From the NCBI GenBank assembly GCA_013433145.1, contig CM024186.1, positions 6,700,001 through 6,764,000 of the forward strand: a stretch of 64,000 nt of DNA, given 5' to 3'. Shown here piece after piece: positions 1 to 12,035 of this stretch. The stretch comes from Ascaris suum (taxonomy: Eukaryota; Nematoda; Chromadorea; Rhabditida; Ascarididae). The translations under genes were made by a program, and so were the position numbers. Positions within the stretch are counted from its first letter, which is position 1; every line of letters begins with the position of its first letter. Under the pieces are notes generated by a model that was given only the letters and a program-made list of their open reading frames with translations, was not told the origin of the DNA and did no database searches.

Positions 1-31
1 GAGTTCGTAATATATCGCATTTTGTTGCACT

Positions 32-1985
32 ATGTTTGGCTCGGAATTGTTCAAGTTACCACCGTGCTCTGCAAATGGGGATTCTCGCGCATACGGATGG
101 CAATCTTATGGTGTTTATCATAAAATCAAATCATGATGGGAGGGGTTTCAGTCACGTAGACATCTTATCAAGTCGCCTCAACAAATTTTTTGTTCCCAAA
201 TAAAGAAATAACACTAGTTCATTTGATGTGTTATAATGTTTAGTTCTGTTTGTCAATATTTTCTTCATCGATTCGATGGTTTTTCATTTGAGAGGTTCTA
301 TGCGTCCATTTCATTAAGTGTTTCTCATATTTAGTGAAACTGTAGGCGTCATTCACAATCTTCTAGCAATTGGCTATTTGAGATTGGTCTTCATGGTATT
401 GTGGCTCGTGAAACAAGGCAGACATTCCAGTTGATCACAAAGATGGATCGGCTATTAAGTAAGTTACGTTGAATTATTTCTTGGTATAGTTCTCCCATTT
501 TTACCTATAGTATTTGAAAATTTTTTGGTTATTAGAAAATCATGGGCAATATTTAGCACCATTCTGTATTATAGTTCCATCTTTGTATTTTTAGCCATCG
601 GCATCCATATGACAGCTATTTCATCGTCACCTTCCTTCGCACTCTTAAATTTCAGTTGTTATCCCTTCCAATGGTTTACCGGATTTGTTTGTATATAAAC
701 GGCATCAATTTTTGAATGACCTCGGGGCTTTTATTTTTGCCCATGCTCAGGGATAGATCTTGTACGCAAAAGGATAGCTTTTATTAACAGGGAGTTTGTT
801 TTTCATAATTTATTGTTTATTTTATTGGGTTTGTCTATTGTGATTTGTTCTTTTATGTGCGTTTGCCTATTGGGAAAGTAGACTGAAAGGCATTAGTACC
901 ATATGATAATATATGAAACTTCGAAATCTTTTAGGGAACACTTGAACGCTCTCTTAGATATGATAGAAGGGAATTATTTTCAGAGATAATTCTTGTGTCG
1001 AAGAAATAATTTTTAAGAGGCATATGGTAGAAGGTTTTCTAGTGGAAAGCGGAAATTCCAGCAATTGTGATAGCTTCGAGTTTTTCATTTTCTTCAATTC
1101 TCTAGATATCAAGCTGAAAATATATTTTAATGAATGAGAAATGTTTTTCATTGCAGCGATTCCCAAGCAAGGTACCACTTTCTGTTTCGCTTTCGAAGGC
1201 AAAGTTTACACGCTATTTGGAGATGCCTTCAGGTTGGATGCACACCTTCCGTTTACAAAGTTGTACTCGTCTCTTCTGCAGTTTCCGTTTCTAGAACAGT
1301 TGTGTCGTTTGTGTCTGCGTGTCTGTGTCGGAAATGTTTTGTGAATATAGGAACTTTTTCTTGAACTGTTGATTGAAATATCTTCGTTAAAGAGTATAAA
1401 TTACATAAGGTTCCACTAAAATTGCGAAAAAATAGCTGAGTGTTGGATGTGCTAGCCCCTCTTGAATCTACTCCACGACGCGTTTTATTAATTCATTGCT
1501 CTCCCGGTATGAAAGCTACGCGAAGGTACACTTCTAAGGGTAATGTTCCTTTCCACAATCATATTAATTTTGCCTTATTGCCTATAGTTTGCGAATAAGA
1601 GGGTAGTAGAAATGCGTCATTGAGCTGTTCAACTTTTAGTTGTTGCTAACGCTACTGTATCAAAATGAGGGGATTCATATGAATAAAAGAGAAGATTTGA
1701 AGTGCTTTCATAGAGCTCTTGTGGTATTTCCTCTAGAAACAGTTGCGCCTGTGAGGCAATTATTGAAACTATTTTCCTTATTGCGCTGTTTTCTTTGCAA
1801 AACTCCATGTAACTTTTCGTTTATTATTCCAGCATTTCCGAATTCAATTATTTCTCTTCTTCTTTACCTGTTATAAAGAAGCAGGTGTATTTTCCTCACA
1901 TCATTACTTTTGCAGGTATCCGCCACCATCACGCGTCAAGAAGATGATGAAATGTCGATCAATTATTCCTTTCTTTTTGAAGTGA
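32..1985 (+). CDS. Unrecognised small four-exon protein (about 100 aa)
   Basis: I do not recognise this gene. Four short open exons can be joined with matching phases: 32-112 (starts MFGSELFKLPPC), 383-458, 1157-1232 and 1916-1985. Exon 2 ends at a perfect GTAAGT donor. Exons 3 and 4 follow good acceptors (TTCATTGCAG, ACTTTTGCAG). Joins 2-3 (phase 1) and 3-4 (phase 2) read through without stops and end at TGA 1983-1985. The product has a helical, charged middle (VARETRQTFQLITKMDRLL) and a basic C-terminal part (PPPSRVKKMMKCRSI). The join of exons 1 and 2 is the weakest because the acceptor CTATTTGAG is poor; exon 1 may belong elsewhere or continue left of the window. No signal peptide or membrane segment is evident. 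The agreement of phases over 1.5 kb is the main reason to call it real. Confidence 0.4.
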
Positions 1986-4940
1986 TCTTTCTGTGAAGTG
2001 TTTGCTCATATGTTAGCCATGTTTTACCCACGTTCCCGAAATGATCATCTGTGATAGATTAAATCATATGTACATCTACATGCTCCAGCCTGTAACCATT
2101 TGTGTGGATTTCGTCCGGTATGGTATGAGTACAAGTCGTTTTTAGGATGTCCATCTGGTGCCTTATCACGGTTTTCTGTTGTAAAGCTTTTCAAACTAGG
2201 AGGTGGTGGAAACCAATCAAGGCAATGGAAGATCTTTTCCTTGTTTCTGTGCTACTACCATATTGGCACTGCACGTTGTTACTCTGTTTTTAAATGATTT
2301 TATTTGATTTGCAATAAACATTTCCATATTAAATGTGAAAGAAATCTCTTATTAATAGCGAATTAACGAATGTGCAACAATCATTGGCAGCGTGGATGCC
2401 ATACACGTGAAAGAGTCGTGTGAAAATATCTGAAGTGGTTTATTTGCCTGTCTGTCTGATATTGTATGAAGTCTGATAATGAAAGTATTCACTTGAAGAA
2501 TGAAAAAAAGCATGGGATTGCGTGCCCAATATAGTATATATACAGGGAAGCAATAAAGCACATGTAAGACCCACATTGCATATAACCGTATTTGAAAACC
2601 CAAAAAGGCGGTTGACGAAAGGAAAGACCAGAAATTATGAGGAACAGAGACATATGGGAATGCCGAAATGAACGTGTGATAATTAGTCAGCCGACAATTA
2701 GCGGGTATCGCCGACAGATTGCACTGCTCCGAGCGTCGTTTAAAGAATGACAAATTACCAGCCATAACCACACCATATGGTAAGGAGTTGCAGATGGGAA
2801 CAACAAGGTAACATGGTAAGCAAAAGAATTAAGCAAATCAGCTCAATTCGTTGACTTCCTCTTAATTTGAAGAGCGTGAAGCCTCGAGTGCAATGGAAAC
2901 TTTGTGAAGGACAAAATGCTTTTAAACGGAATGCCTGGGAAACCTTTAACGATCTTGAAACATAAATATAAATCAAACTGAGCTCTGCGATGCCACAGAG
3001 GTTTCAAGTCAAAAATGCGAAGCCGCTGCTCATAATTACGCTGGGATTATCCACGAAAAGCTTCGCTAAAAGGCGCCTTTGTGAAGCGCCGTTGAACTCT
3101 CTCAATTTACCTCGATATTTTTTCTTAGGGACGGCGACCAAACCTGACCACAGTATTCCGGAATGGGACGACAGTAAGCAAAGAAGGCTTTCCGACAATT
3201 TTCTATACAACTGCACAGCGGAACACGCAGAATACGATTCCCAACTTGAACGGCGCTTCGTTAAATTTCAACACAACGATTATGCCAGCGAAGGTCGGAA
3301 CTCACGTAAACGCTTAGGTGCTTACCACTTCCTTTGCAGGAAGATCGAGACCGCATAAACGCAGAAGGGAGTCAAGAAATTTAAGTACAGGATTATCAAT
3401 TACATGTGGAAATTGTTATATACAGAACGTGAACGATTTTTTCATGAGTCCCACGTCTTACTGAATTAAGAAGACATAAGGTACTGAGGGAAAAACGAAT
3501 ATTTTTAAACAAACTCATTGCATCAACAGAATTCTTAGTCATGAAAGAAATGAGGTAGACGAAGGAGAAAGACATATCAAGTATTATGATACAATCATAG
3601 GCGGGCGAGTATTCGAAAAACACTGGCAGTGAATAACGAAATTGATAGCGTCAATAAAATGGCTCATTTCCGGTGATAAACGAACTCCATTCTGCACCAT
3701 TCACAGCAACGACCCCTCCATAGCATTAACACCATCCCTCAAACAAATACAGCATGCACAAGCACATGCTGGAAACTGTGAACTTGCGAAGGCTGCAGGC
3801 ATGGTCGAAACATCACAAAAACGGAAACTGAGTTTATTAAGGGGACGGCAAAATATGCGCATCGCTTGCCAAGCTACGATTCGGCGAATGCCCTCAAATG
3901 CGGTCTCTCCAACGTTGAATAAGCTGCAATAAAACTCACAAAACAATTAGTCAAGCACCGGAATTTTATTCATAAATAGAGATATTTTCCACATCAGTAA
4001 TAAGCTCATAAATGGAAGAAGCGATGCATCGCTGGCAAACTTCCAAAGAGCCGCGTTGAAAATGTGCGCAATAGTTTTGCAATTTCTAAGCAATTTTGCA
4101 GAGGTTGCAATGTCGAGGATTGTAAACGCAACATTTTAGGTGGCTTTTACGCGTTTTTATAGATGCGTTTTGCTTATTTGTGCTGCGTATACTTGTATAT
4201 CTCGGTAAGGGACAGCGTGAGGGAGTGGAGAGGGAGGGAGGAAAAGGGAGCTAGACCGTGTTGCCTATCTTATTATTTGGACCCAGTATTATTACAGGTT
4301 TTGATCGAGAGTAGTACGCTAATATCATCTGTCAAGCTGTATTTGCATTGATTGGGAAACCACTAGTCACCACTGAATGGTACGCATCCGTGTGGCTAGC
4401 AAGTAACTGCTGGTAATAGGCGACGTTATTTGAAGGCATACTTTTTCAGTATTGCCATCCCTTCACTGTTTCGCGCAAACATGCAAATACTATTGTTGAA
4501 ATGACCATTCGCGCTAATAACTCCGCTCTTAATAGTCAGTTCAAATGATAATTCGCGCTCATGCATTTCCCCATCGCACCTCAAACTGCTGTGAAAATTA
4601 GCTAAACAAGTCTGCGGCCACCGATTTAATTTCCACAAGCCACATCGTGCCATTAAAGAGATATTTTCACGCACGCTCTTCATCTCTGCCACTTGCTCTT
4701 TGCTTCTTATAATTTCTTGCTTTCAAAACGGTATAAGAACACCTCGTTGGTTTAATGTCAGGATTGCCACTTCATTTTTCATAGGTGTTTCGAGACCGAT
4801 AGTCACCCTTCTTCTTTCCCCATCCAAATCTATGTTTTCATTAATCAGTGCATTTTTCTCAGCGTTGTTCTTCATTTTGGTTGAAAGCGCCCACCGTGTC
4901 AACCTCTCTAGCCTATTTAGCAAATTTTTTAAACTTCTTT
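1986..4940. other. Intergenic, no recognised gene
   Basis: This stretch holds several open frames on both strands but nothing I can assign. The longest is a hydrophobic 139-codon frame on the minus strand (2352-2771). A 122-codon frame lies on the plus strand (2990-3358). Neither shows a known domain or a clear splice context. The plus strand is A-rich from about 2.35 to 3.95 kb, unlike its flanks, so a minus-strand gene or an old inserted repeat is possible. A purine-rich GGGAGG-type tract lies at about 4215-4250. Confidence 0.3.
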
Positions 4941-4941
4941 C

Positions 4942-4943
4942 AG
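4942..4943 (+). promoter_or_regulatory. Likely spliced-leader acceptor of CCDC86
   Basis: A T-rich tract ending CTTCTTTCAG lies 9 nt before the ATG at 4953, with no credible upstream coding exon. In nematodes this arrangement usually marks a trans-splice acceptor. A short cis-spliced 5'UTR intron would look the same. Confidence 0.5.
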
Positions 4944-4952
4944 TGCTCTATA

Positions 4953-6390
4953 ATGATGGATATCGACGTGGAAGAACAGCCGGATGATGCAGTATCATCT
5001 GAAGGAATATTACCAAAATTGATTGAGGCTAGCTCGAGTCTGGATCAGTTGGAAGCTGCTAAACAAGGACGTGGAATGGCCAAATCGGGACGTTGGTGGA
5101 AAACAATTCGAAAAGAAAGGTTCGCTTCTTTTGTTTTTTTTTATTTTTAAATATGAATATGCAAATGTATATGTTCTCTGATCTAAATATATGCAAGTGT
5201 ATATGTGGGGCCGTTCCTACCACCCTACCACCTTCAGGTTCTTAATATTTTCGTAATTTCAAACGGATATGGCTTTGACCGCAGATACATTCATTTTCCA
5301 CTGTTGTTTCTTTTTTTCTCGTTTTCTTTTTTTTTTTTTTTGCTTTTTTGAGAATTTTTCTTGTTGCGGTCATTCGTTTTTTAATTGCGCGTTTCGAATG
5401 CTTCGCCTTTTACGCTTTCCGGTTCTCCTGATTCCAGTATAGTTCTGATCCGGTCATTTTCCTGTTTTGATCGGTCGTTTCGTGTTTTCCGGTTTCCATT
5501 ACCTTTATTATTCCGCTTCGGAGTACAGTGGTGATGTGGTTATTTGTCTTCTTCGGACTTGTCCCTAAAAATTATGAATCCTGTCTAACATGACCGTATT
5601 AGATCGTAGTTTAATATCGTGCCTATCATCAATCAATATTTCGCTTGCAGGTCATCAGGAATCGTTAAAGTGAAGCCATTGAAGTCATCTTGGAAGCAAA
5701 AAATGAAGCAGAAAGCAGATTTCGAGCAAGTAAAGAAGTTAGTTGACGAGATAAGGCAGAAACAAGCCGCTGAAAAAGCTGTTAGTTTATCACTTTGTTT
5801 TCAATCATTGATGTTCTTTAAGTATGTTGGCCAAATAGCCATTGAATTTTGTTTTGGCATTTGATATGATACATCCGATGATTCACAAGGAGGGGTGTAG
5901 CATGACGGATCCACTAAAAGCCTTTCCTCAATCCAGCCCGAAGTGGGGAAAAGACGGGACGGTTACTCGAACCGGGATTGGCTTCAAATCATCTTCATAT
6001 AGTCATGGCTTGAAGTGTATAGAAGTGAGCTTTTTTTTTTCTTCATTTAGTACCGCTGTCAATAGAATTTGATTGCTTTTCGCTCGAAATTCGGAGGCTC
6101 GTTGAATTCTTTCTCTTCCACTTTCTTTTTAAGTAATATGATCAGCAATTGTTACTTGATCCTAGTATTAAGTAAATAAGTACCGATTTGTCATTGTTTA
6201 ACGATCCAATAGCATTAACACACTATGCTGTTTCATTCAGGCGAAATTAGAAGCGAAAAAAGAGCGCGAAAGACGAAGAGAGGAGAATGCAAGAAGAGCG
6301 GAAATCGTGCAGGTGATCAAGAATACACACAAATTGAAGCGTGCCAAGAAGAAACAACTTAGACGAATCGAAAAGAGGGATACCAATTGA
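4953..6390 (+). CDS. CCDC86: CCDC86/Cgr1-family nucleolar ribosome-biogenesis protein
   Basis: Three exons: 4953-5119, 5651-5780 and 6241-6390 (phases 2 then 0; TGA 6388-6390) encode 148 aa. The N-terminal 40 residues are acidic ([13 protein letters not shown]). They are followed by [12 protein letters not shown], then [11 protein letters not shown], a lysine/glutamate coiled coil, and the ending [25 protein letters not shown]. This order matches vertebrate CCDC86 (cyclon) and yeast Cgr1, basic nucleolar proteins needed for processing of large-subunit pre-rRNA. Vertebrate CCDC86 has a much longer N-terminal region; this protein is close to the short fungal form. All splice sites are GT-AG. 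The adjacent ATG at 4956 could equally serve as start. No frameshift or missing motif is seen. Confidence 0.88.
5890..6024 (+). other. Possible in-frame cassette exon in CCDC86 intron 2
   Basis: Inside intron 2 a 135-nt open segment could be spliced in frame (phase 0 on both sides) between exons 2 and 3. It would use a weak acceptor (ATTCACAAG) and a good donor (GAA then GTGAGC). It would add 45 residues containing [14 protein letters not shown]. Family members are continuous across this point, so the segment is not part of the core protein. It may be an alternative exon or chance. Confidence 0.2.
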
Positions 6391-8482
6391 ATTTGTTATG
6401 ATTTTTTCCCTCGTTTTGCGTTATCTTTTTGTGATTAGTTTATACTTATGAAGAAATAATTCTGAAACATTTTAATAATTAAAAATGATTTGCACCGTTA
6501 CAATTCTTTTTTTTGGGACAGTGTTAGCTGATATGCAAATTGTATAGAGAAGAAAATAATATAAGAAGCTATATGCAAATTTTTATTGCATTTGCATGTG
6601 GATTTCTCTATTTACTCTCTGTTTTAAAATTTATGATGACATATTAGGTCTATTTTTGATGGCTCAGAAATGTTTGTGAAATGATACAAGAATATAGAAA
6701 AAAAAAGAAAAATCCCACATTTTGGGCGTTGTTGTGCATTGCTCTACGAGAGAATTGCAAATGAATGTCGAAGGTGCCGCAGATTTTCACTCACATTTCA
6801 TTCTTCCCATCCGTCGCCTTCCTTCCGATCGTTCATTTCAGAATGATTCACACGTTTTCTCTTTTATTCTCTTTTTTAAAGACAGCAAAAGAATGCAATT
6901 TATTATAAATGTGCATATATCCTTTTAAAGTTCGCTTATTTTGGTCATTAAATTTTTTTTTGGGGGGGGGGGGAGGGCGGAATTGTAGAGTTGTTAAAAT
7001 TTGTGGAATCTGTGGTGATATACCTATGTAATTCACCGAATTGTAATTCGGCGCTTTCCTCTAGCAAAAATAGCACTGCATGAATTGATACCTGAATATC
7101 ATTTCCGTCTCTCTCCCTCTCCCTCCCCCCCCCCCTCCCCCACCCCCTTCCGACTTGTTTAATCCATTTCGTTGTTGAATATCGTTCGTATAGAAGTGAG
7201 AATAATTTGCTGATTTCTTTTACTTGTATAAGATTATAATATGTTGTGACCGTCATAAGCGAGAGGGGAGGGGGGAGGGGAGAAGGGAAGAGGAAAGAAA
7301 GGTCTCGAAAGAGAATATCAATAGAGGTGGCAACAGAGATGCAAGGTAGTACCTTTGAGGATATTCTATTGTTCGTTGAAAAGCTGTTGATCTGAAAGCG
7401 ATATTCTATTTCCGTTCTGTTGTTATTTTATGCGTTTAAATTAATAAAACTTTATTCGTTATTATTTTAAAAAATACTTTGTAGGTTTCGTTTTGACCAC
7501 CTTTTTCAAGGTTCCTCAATATATCATTTTGGCAGTCTTTATTGTTTATTCATTTCACGTAATGGTGGAATGTTCCAATTTTTTCGTCTTTTATTAGCGA
7601 ATTTAAATTTTTCGATTTATCTCTGTAAAATGTAAACCCCAAGAGTTTCTCCGTCTTCGCGGTTCTAAGCCGTGGTACAACTTACAATGGTGGTTGCTTC
7701 CCACGATCACTCCAGATACCTCTATAGACGCAATTGTGCTGTATCGTTTGTCATGGAAAGCTGCAATGGAAATAATTTTCGAAAGTCGCATTCTTGGCGT
7801 ATCTTTGCCGACTTTTTTGATTGAGAAATCGCGGCTGAAGCCGAATGTGCTTGTTGTTGCCAAACGCAGTTGCATGCATTATTAAATGCAGGTGGTAGTA
7901 AACTCTTACGAAGTACTTAAAAAGAAACGGCATTCGTTTCATAGTCAATGAGAGGGGACTGTGGTAGTGTTAAGTTGCGTTGGAATAAGAAAGTGCAATG
8001 AAGGCGACTTGCCCATCAAAAGGCGACTTGCCCAAAGATGAGGTGAGGAGCAGTGTGCGTTTTTGACATGTATGTGCTACCCGTGAAGTTTTAGGATCGG
8101 TGTGCTTTAGGTTCCAACAGATCATTCTTTCTTATTGCAGTATTCTTTTTTACGATTGTATATTCGATTTGGGAAATTCGACCCGCGAATGAAGGTGATG
8201 ATGGTGTGAGCAGGTGCCCATAACCGTAACGTCCTGTTGTGGGTTGAGTTTGTCTAGTCTATGCTGTGAAGTGTTGAGAATAGTGACGAAACCGAGTACG
8301 CAGGCAGATGCTCAGCTCTCGAAAATGGCAGGTCGCCGTGTCGCATCACGATTCGTTGCGCTATACGTGCCTTCTGTAATATCTGTGTTTCCTGATCGGC
8401 AGTCAGGTTTTACCCACTGCGTTGGGAAATGCGTTTCCATTCACCTGAAGACGGATTTACTGCTTCGGTAGGCCATGTTGCA
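6391..8482. other. Intergenic, no recognised gene; polypurine tracts
   Basis: No supported gene. It contains a run of G at 6961-6974, a C-rich tract at about 7110-7150 and a GGGGAGGG-type tract at about 7262-7300. A short tandem duplication of AAGGCGACTTGCCCA lies at about 8003-8033. The small open frames here look like chance. Confidence 0.4.
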
Positions 8483-8483
8483 G
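8482..8483 (+). promoter_or_regulatory. Likely spliced-leader acceptor of the BED gene
   Basis: CCATGTTGCAG ends 4 nt upstream of the ATG at 8488, with no coding exon recognised before it. This fits a nematode trans-splice site. Confidence 0.4.
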
Positions 8484-8487
8484 AGTA

Positions 8488-9891
8488 ATGGAGTTCTTAA
8501 GTAACGGAGGTGAACAGTCACCACTGCCGATCCCGTCACCAGTTTCCCCTTCGACGTCGTTAGAGCCGACACCAGTGGTCGGTGGTTCTGATGACTATGG
8601 ATTGATAAGGAGGGAGAAAAATCGGAGAAGCGCGGTGTGGGAGTTCTTCGTGGTAGAAGACAACGAAGGCAAAAAAAGGGTTCGGTGCAGTATCTGCGGA
8701 CGAACGCTAGCTTTCAACTCGTCGTCGACGCATGGTATGTTAGGCCATTTGAAAGCCCTCCATGGTGATCGTCCAGAAGTTGCATGGGCAATGCGAAGGA
8801 CCAGTGAAATCGCACAGCAATATGCAGGTGTGCTTAGCTGTTTTTATTTATCATTTGGGAAGTTCTTTTTTGATGGGATCTGAGTGTTGTGTACATCGTC
8901 TTCGTACTCTCTAAGTGTTACAGTTCTAACTAATATGTTATGTCACACGTGCACCGTATTGCCTGCAATTAGGCTCCTCGGAGTTGTGTTCTTTGCATTT
9001 TTTTGGAATGGGGGAGGGGGGAGGCAAGAGGGGAAAGGGAGCAGAAGTACACGTAAGCTGGTTATGGCAAGAAGTGCAGTACTTCCGACACAATGCGGTG
9101 TGAACGTATTCGATTTAACGTTATCCGGAGTGGGCACAGCAGGAATGCTGCGCTGTTCTTTGCCAATTTTTGTTGGTGAGGTCGTCCGAAAGGACAACAT
9201 CAGTGTGCGATATCGGCCTAACCGTATATCGCAGTATATCGCAGTAGCCTACTTTCACGCATTGTGCAGTTGTTTGTTAGACGCAAACTACAGACGTTGA
9301 AAAATACTCAGGTGGCGATGAAGCGAAGGAAAAAACAAAGCAAGAGTCGAACATTCACAAATATATGCTCTCTGAGCAATGTCTCGATGTATACGCGAGA
9401 AGTTCTGCGGTCGCGAAACGAATAGATGAAGCTCTAATCGAGTTCATTATATGTGAACGTCTTCCCTCTCATGTGGTGGAGCGTCCGACATTCCGCAGAC
9501 TTTTGGAGGCACTCAATCCACGATACAGAGTACGTTAAGAAATATATATTTGTATTGCTGTTGCTTTGTTTAATGGTTATATAACGTTTGTTTATAAGGA
9601 GCAAGAAATTTTCACAATATGGGTAGACGGTTTTATTTGCAGGTTTTTATTATTTGATACGGTATGCATTTACAAATACATTTACCTGCAACAAGTACAG
9701 ATAGGCAGGAAGAAATTTTATACTCTTGGTCACCGCACTGACGACGGGATGTTTGCAAGCAGCTATAAACGTTTTCTTGACGTATAGCTTTTTCGCTAAC
9801 AAAGTGCACGGTATGCATATAACTCTGTTTGCAGCCTCCTTCTGAGAAAGTGGTCGCGCAAATTCGACAAACATCGGAATCGCCTCACTGA
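8488..9891 (+). CDS. BED-type zinc-finger protein of hAT-transposase descent (ZBED-like)
   Basis: Three exons, 8488-8827, 9312-9529 and 9835-9891 (TGA 9889-9891), join in phase 1 then 0 and encode 204 aa. After a proline/serine-rich start (residues 9-35) comes a BED finger: W51, C67-x2-C70, then H87 and H92 in HLKALH, the DNA-binding zinc module of ZBED and hAT proteins. Exon 2 carries a segment typical of hAT/ZBED proteins (ERPTFRRLLEALNPRY). The reading frame then closes after PPSEKVVAQIRQ. A full hAT transposase would continue for several hundred residues with its catalytic core and dimerisation domain. This product therefore looks like a domesticated or truncated DNA-binding derivative, probably nuclear. 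An alternative acceptor at 9641 hits a stop within a few codons. A later, missed exon cannot be excluded. Confidence 0.75.
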
Positions 9892-11320
9892 TCACACATT
9901 ACCTTCGTTACGCACTTTGAGCCATTTCTTCGAGGAAGGACAGTCAATATATTTCAAGCCACATTGCGTGAAATCGGAGTGATTCGATATTTGTTGCTTG
10001 TCTCTGGAATCTTTCGTGTTCTCTTCAGTGATGTTTACACATGTGCTAGGAACTTGCATATTTTATCGGAGTTTATCAAAATTTCTTGCGGTACTTTTGG
10101 TGGCTAGTATAACACGATATGGCTTTTGAGGTTTCGGACGAAGCAAAGTTAGTTTAAAAACCGTACCAAACAGGTAGCACTGATTTGCAACGTCCTTGAG
10201 GGCTGCTTATTTCCTTGTGATTATCCAACCTTGTTTCTATTATTGTTTCTCGTTGCTTTTGATTCTCGGGATTGGTACTGTGTTGCGTGTCGCCTGCGTA
10301 CCCGACTGTTACTTTTGGAGGCGAAATTTTCGCGATACCAGGAACAGAAAAGGCAAGTATGAGAAGAAAGGAGGGACAGCAAATTGTGGAACTCCGGCAG
10401 CACCGGGTTTTCCTTTGAGCGTCATGTAGATTACATAGGCGCGCATTAACGCCATGTCGCAGAGCTTTTTGATATGTTGTGAGTATTTTCGATCATTCGA
10501 GGACATGCTTCCATTTCACATCAGGGGTTTCCGTTATGTTTTTTGATTGTGTACATATTGTCGTGGGATCATCTTTCGCAATAAACTGTTGTTTCTCTGA
10601 TGATATATATGCGCCACGTTGCCTTTTAGCGTTTTTCATTTCAACACACTGCATCGTGCAGTTTCCTCGTGTTCTTGAATTTATGGAGTTTTTTTTCAGT
10701 TTGCGACCGCAGAATTTGCTGCTTTAGCATCCGTCACAGAGGTGACAAGAATCACCAGGGCATCCACAGGGGCCTCCGCTGATGGAAGATTGGTTACATC
10801 AAATCCCTTGTGGAGGCTTCCGCGGCAAGAGCCCCCATGGTCCAAAATTTATGGTTTATGCGGTTCGTTTCGATGCGGGAGTCCTCCGCGGAGGGATGGC
10901 GGTGAACGTCGAATTCTAGTGGAAACGCAACGGAGCGCATACCTGTTCATGTCGCCGACCATTCTACGAAGGTGACCCATTACTGACAGAATTTGAGCAG
11001 TCGAAATTGCCTTAATGAAAGTCAAAATATTGAAGTGTACAATCGCTGCATAACGAGTAACGGACGTCCTAAGAGGGGCAGTCGGAACGATCAAATATTC
11101 AAGCGTTTCTTTTACATGGTTAACATCCGACGATATATCGTTGGATGTTTTCTGATAGCTCTGAGCGATAGTGAAATCTTTAAGAGGTGTGATAGAAGGC
11201 AGTTTTTTTCTGGTCACTCGGATTTTTTTTCTGACTTCATGAGAGTGCATCCCCAAACACCTCATAACATCCTGTCATGAATAATATGAGGCTGTCGGTA
11301 ACGGTTCCCCAACAGATATG
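9892..11320. other. Intergenic, no recognised gene
   Basis: Nothing can be assigned. The part from about 10.73 to 11.0 kb is richer in GC than its surroundings and open in more than one frame. It may be a decayed upstream part of the LINE fragment that follows, but I see no diagnostic motif. Confidence 0.3.
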
Positions 11321-12035
11321 GTCTGTATTGACTTGATGGATGTTTTTGACTCGGTGGGACGTCCGAAACTGCTGCTGAAGTTGAGGATTATGGGAGGCGT
11401 TAAATTGTGTTAGCCTGGTTGAATTTTTATACCGATGAGGTTTCAGGATGAGTCGGGAAGGCTTTATCCTTGCTTTGTTCCGTGCTGAGTGGGGTACGGC
11501 AGGGTAGTACTCTTGAACTTGCGTATCTCTTTCTGCGAATGATCCAACAAATTCAGTAAGATGTTAGAAGCTTTTTGCTGACAACATGAAGGTATAGAGA
11601 GTGTTGCTGAGGTGTAATTTGACTGCATAGTTTTATGTAAAGATATCGTTTCATTGGAAAGACGGTTATTGCTGCTTGATATATCCGCTGGGAAAAACTT
11701 CGTCTTATATGCAAATTTCACGGCTAAATATTCTCTGCATATATGCGGTCTCGATCCTCCAAAAACGAATATGATGAGAGATTCGAATGTTTATGTGGGT
11801 ACCAACCTTAGCTGATGTATAGTCACTGTATCGTTGGAGTTTCACGAAGAGCTGCTGAAGAAAGCGAATTGATTCTTCGCATCTTGCAATATAAGTGCAT
11901 AGAAAATTATCGGAAAGCTTTCATTGCTTATTGTCGTTCTATGTTGAAATACTTCACGCAAATTTAATCATCATCTGTGAGGAAGCATATCGGCGATTGC
12001 AAGTATACTCCCAATTACCTTATGTTCGCATAATT
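11321..12035 (+). mobile_element. Decayed non-LTR (LINE) reverse-transcriptase fragment
   Basis: Pieces of a reverse-transcriptase domain appear in the correct order but in shifting frames and with stops. DLMDVFDSVGRPKLLLKL (11330-11383) corresponds to the 'DFxKAFDSV' block. VLSGVRQGSTLEL (11482-11520) matches the 'VxSGVPQGSxLGPL' block. A degenerate stretch that should hold FADD follows, then CKDIVSLERRLLLLD (from about 11636) and SLEFHEELLKKAN (from about 11830). These blocks are typical of RTE/Jockey/CR1-type elements. The copy has lost its frame and the catalytic Asp pair is not intact. No endonuclease domain, poly-A tail or target-site duplication was identified, so the ends are approximate. 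Confidence 0.7.

Noticed and set aside
2352..2771. Longest simple ORF of the window (139 codons, minus strand)
   Set aside because: Hydrophobic, no domain, no splice or start context; could be chance in an A-rich plus-strand segment.
2990..3358. 122-codon plus-strand frame
   Set aside because: No recognisable motif, an overlapping minus frame is equally open, and no neighbouring exons fit.
9641..9790. Alternative third exon of the BED gene
   Set aside because: It reaches a stop after four codons, whereas the acceptor at 9833-9834 gives a phase-matched ending.
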